Assembly (NCBI RefSeq): GCF_007904085.1
Contig: NZ_CP042326.1
Span: forward strand, 310,001 to 374,000
Origin: Euhalothece natronophila Z-M001
GTDB lineage: Bacteria; Cyanobacteriota; Cyanobacteriia; Cyanobacteriales; Rubidibacteraceae
Reading direction: 5' to 3'
DNA length: 64,000 bases
The position numbers were made by a program, and so were the translations under genes. The notes under the pieces were generated by a model. It had not been told where the DNA came from and made no database searches. It saw only the letters and a program-made list of their open reading frames with translations. How positions within the stretch are numbered: the first letter of the stretch is position 1; each line of letters opens with the position of its first letter. Below are positions 63,930 through 64,000 of the stretch, piece by piece.

Positions 63930-64000
63930 ATGTCTCATCAGGTAAACCAACTTTTATTCCCCGCTAGTTCTGAATTTACCGCACTTTGCCGGTCGCAAGT
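63930..64000 (+). CDS. Start of a sensor-kinase-like gene, cut by the window edge
   Basis: ATG 63930 opens a frame to the right edge: MSHQVNQLLFPASSEFTALC and three further residues. This start resembles cyanobacterial GAF-type sensor histidine kinases that begin LLxPxSxEFxALCRSQ, but only 23 codons are visible, so the call is tentative. Confidence 0.4.
   Translation, partial: MSHQVNQLLFPASSEFTALCRSQ

Overview
The window is a piece of a cyanobacterial chromosome. This follows from chlorophyll synthase (chlG), the small photosystem II gene psb30/ycf12, ycf23, a Tab2-type RNA-binding protein, a CruP-type flavoprotein and a Psb32/TPM protein, and from the very frequent HIP1 palindrome GCGATCGC, often extended to GCGCGATCGCGC. 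GC content looks low to moderate. I cannot name the genus from the sequence alone.

Most of the window is housekeeping. Region by region: 0-5 kb has a truncated PLD nuclease-like gene, cobB, asnS and gnd. 5.1-9.5 kb is a nested mobile locus. 9.6-18 kb holds glmU, rimO, hisZ-murG, acyP, hisC and a Tab2-like gene. 18-22.4 kb holds chlG and two tandem Ser/Thr kinases. 22.4-27 kb holds purH, cydB, ycf23, a small zinc protein and a pterin dehydratase. 27.1-28 kb is an IS5-family element. 28-36.2 kb holds a SHOCT-repeat protein, a CruP-like gene and a giant kinase-ATPase. 36.2-44.7 kb holds ribD, a HAD phosphatase, two near-identical Uma2 genes, ureG/ureF, usp, def, nurA-like and mazG. 44.8-46.1 kb is an ISAzo13-like element. 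46-54.8 kb holds uma2 (broken), priA, sppA, an oppC-type permease, cbiT, Psb32-like and DUF4434. 54.9-64 kb holds pgi, dnaX with an intein, psb30, a methyltransferase, a SagB-type oxidoreductase, plsY, pgsA, trmD and the start of a sensor-like gene.

The most striking locus is 5109-9450. A GNAT acetyltransferase gene is split by an IS200/IS605-type tnpB element, and that tnpB is itself split by a group II intron with an RT-HNH maturase. Removing the intron exactly at its GTGCG and AT ends restores a 446-aa TnpB with all RuvC residues. The exon sequence pairs with two EBS motifs inside the intron. Removing the whole element restores a 154-aa GNAT frame.

Other notable points are a 133-aa mini-intein at the Walker B motif of DnaX, an ISAzo13-like element with a 3-bp target duplication inside a third uma2 gene, an IS5-family element at the centre of a palindromic heptamer-repeat cluster, a Hanks kinase-AAA-GAF protein ending in a second AAA-like ATPase domain, and a cydB gene without cydA beside it. 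I found no CRISPR array, tRNA or rRNA.
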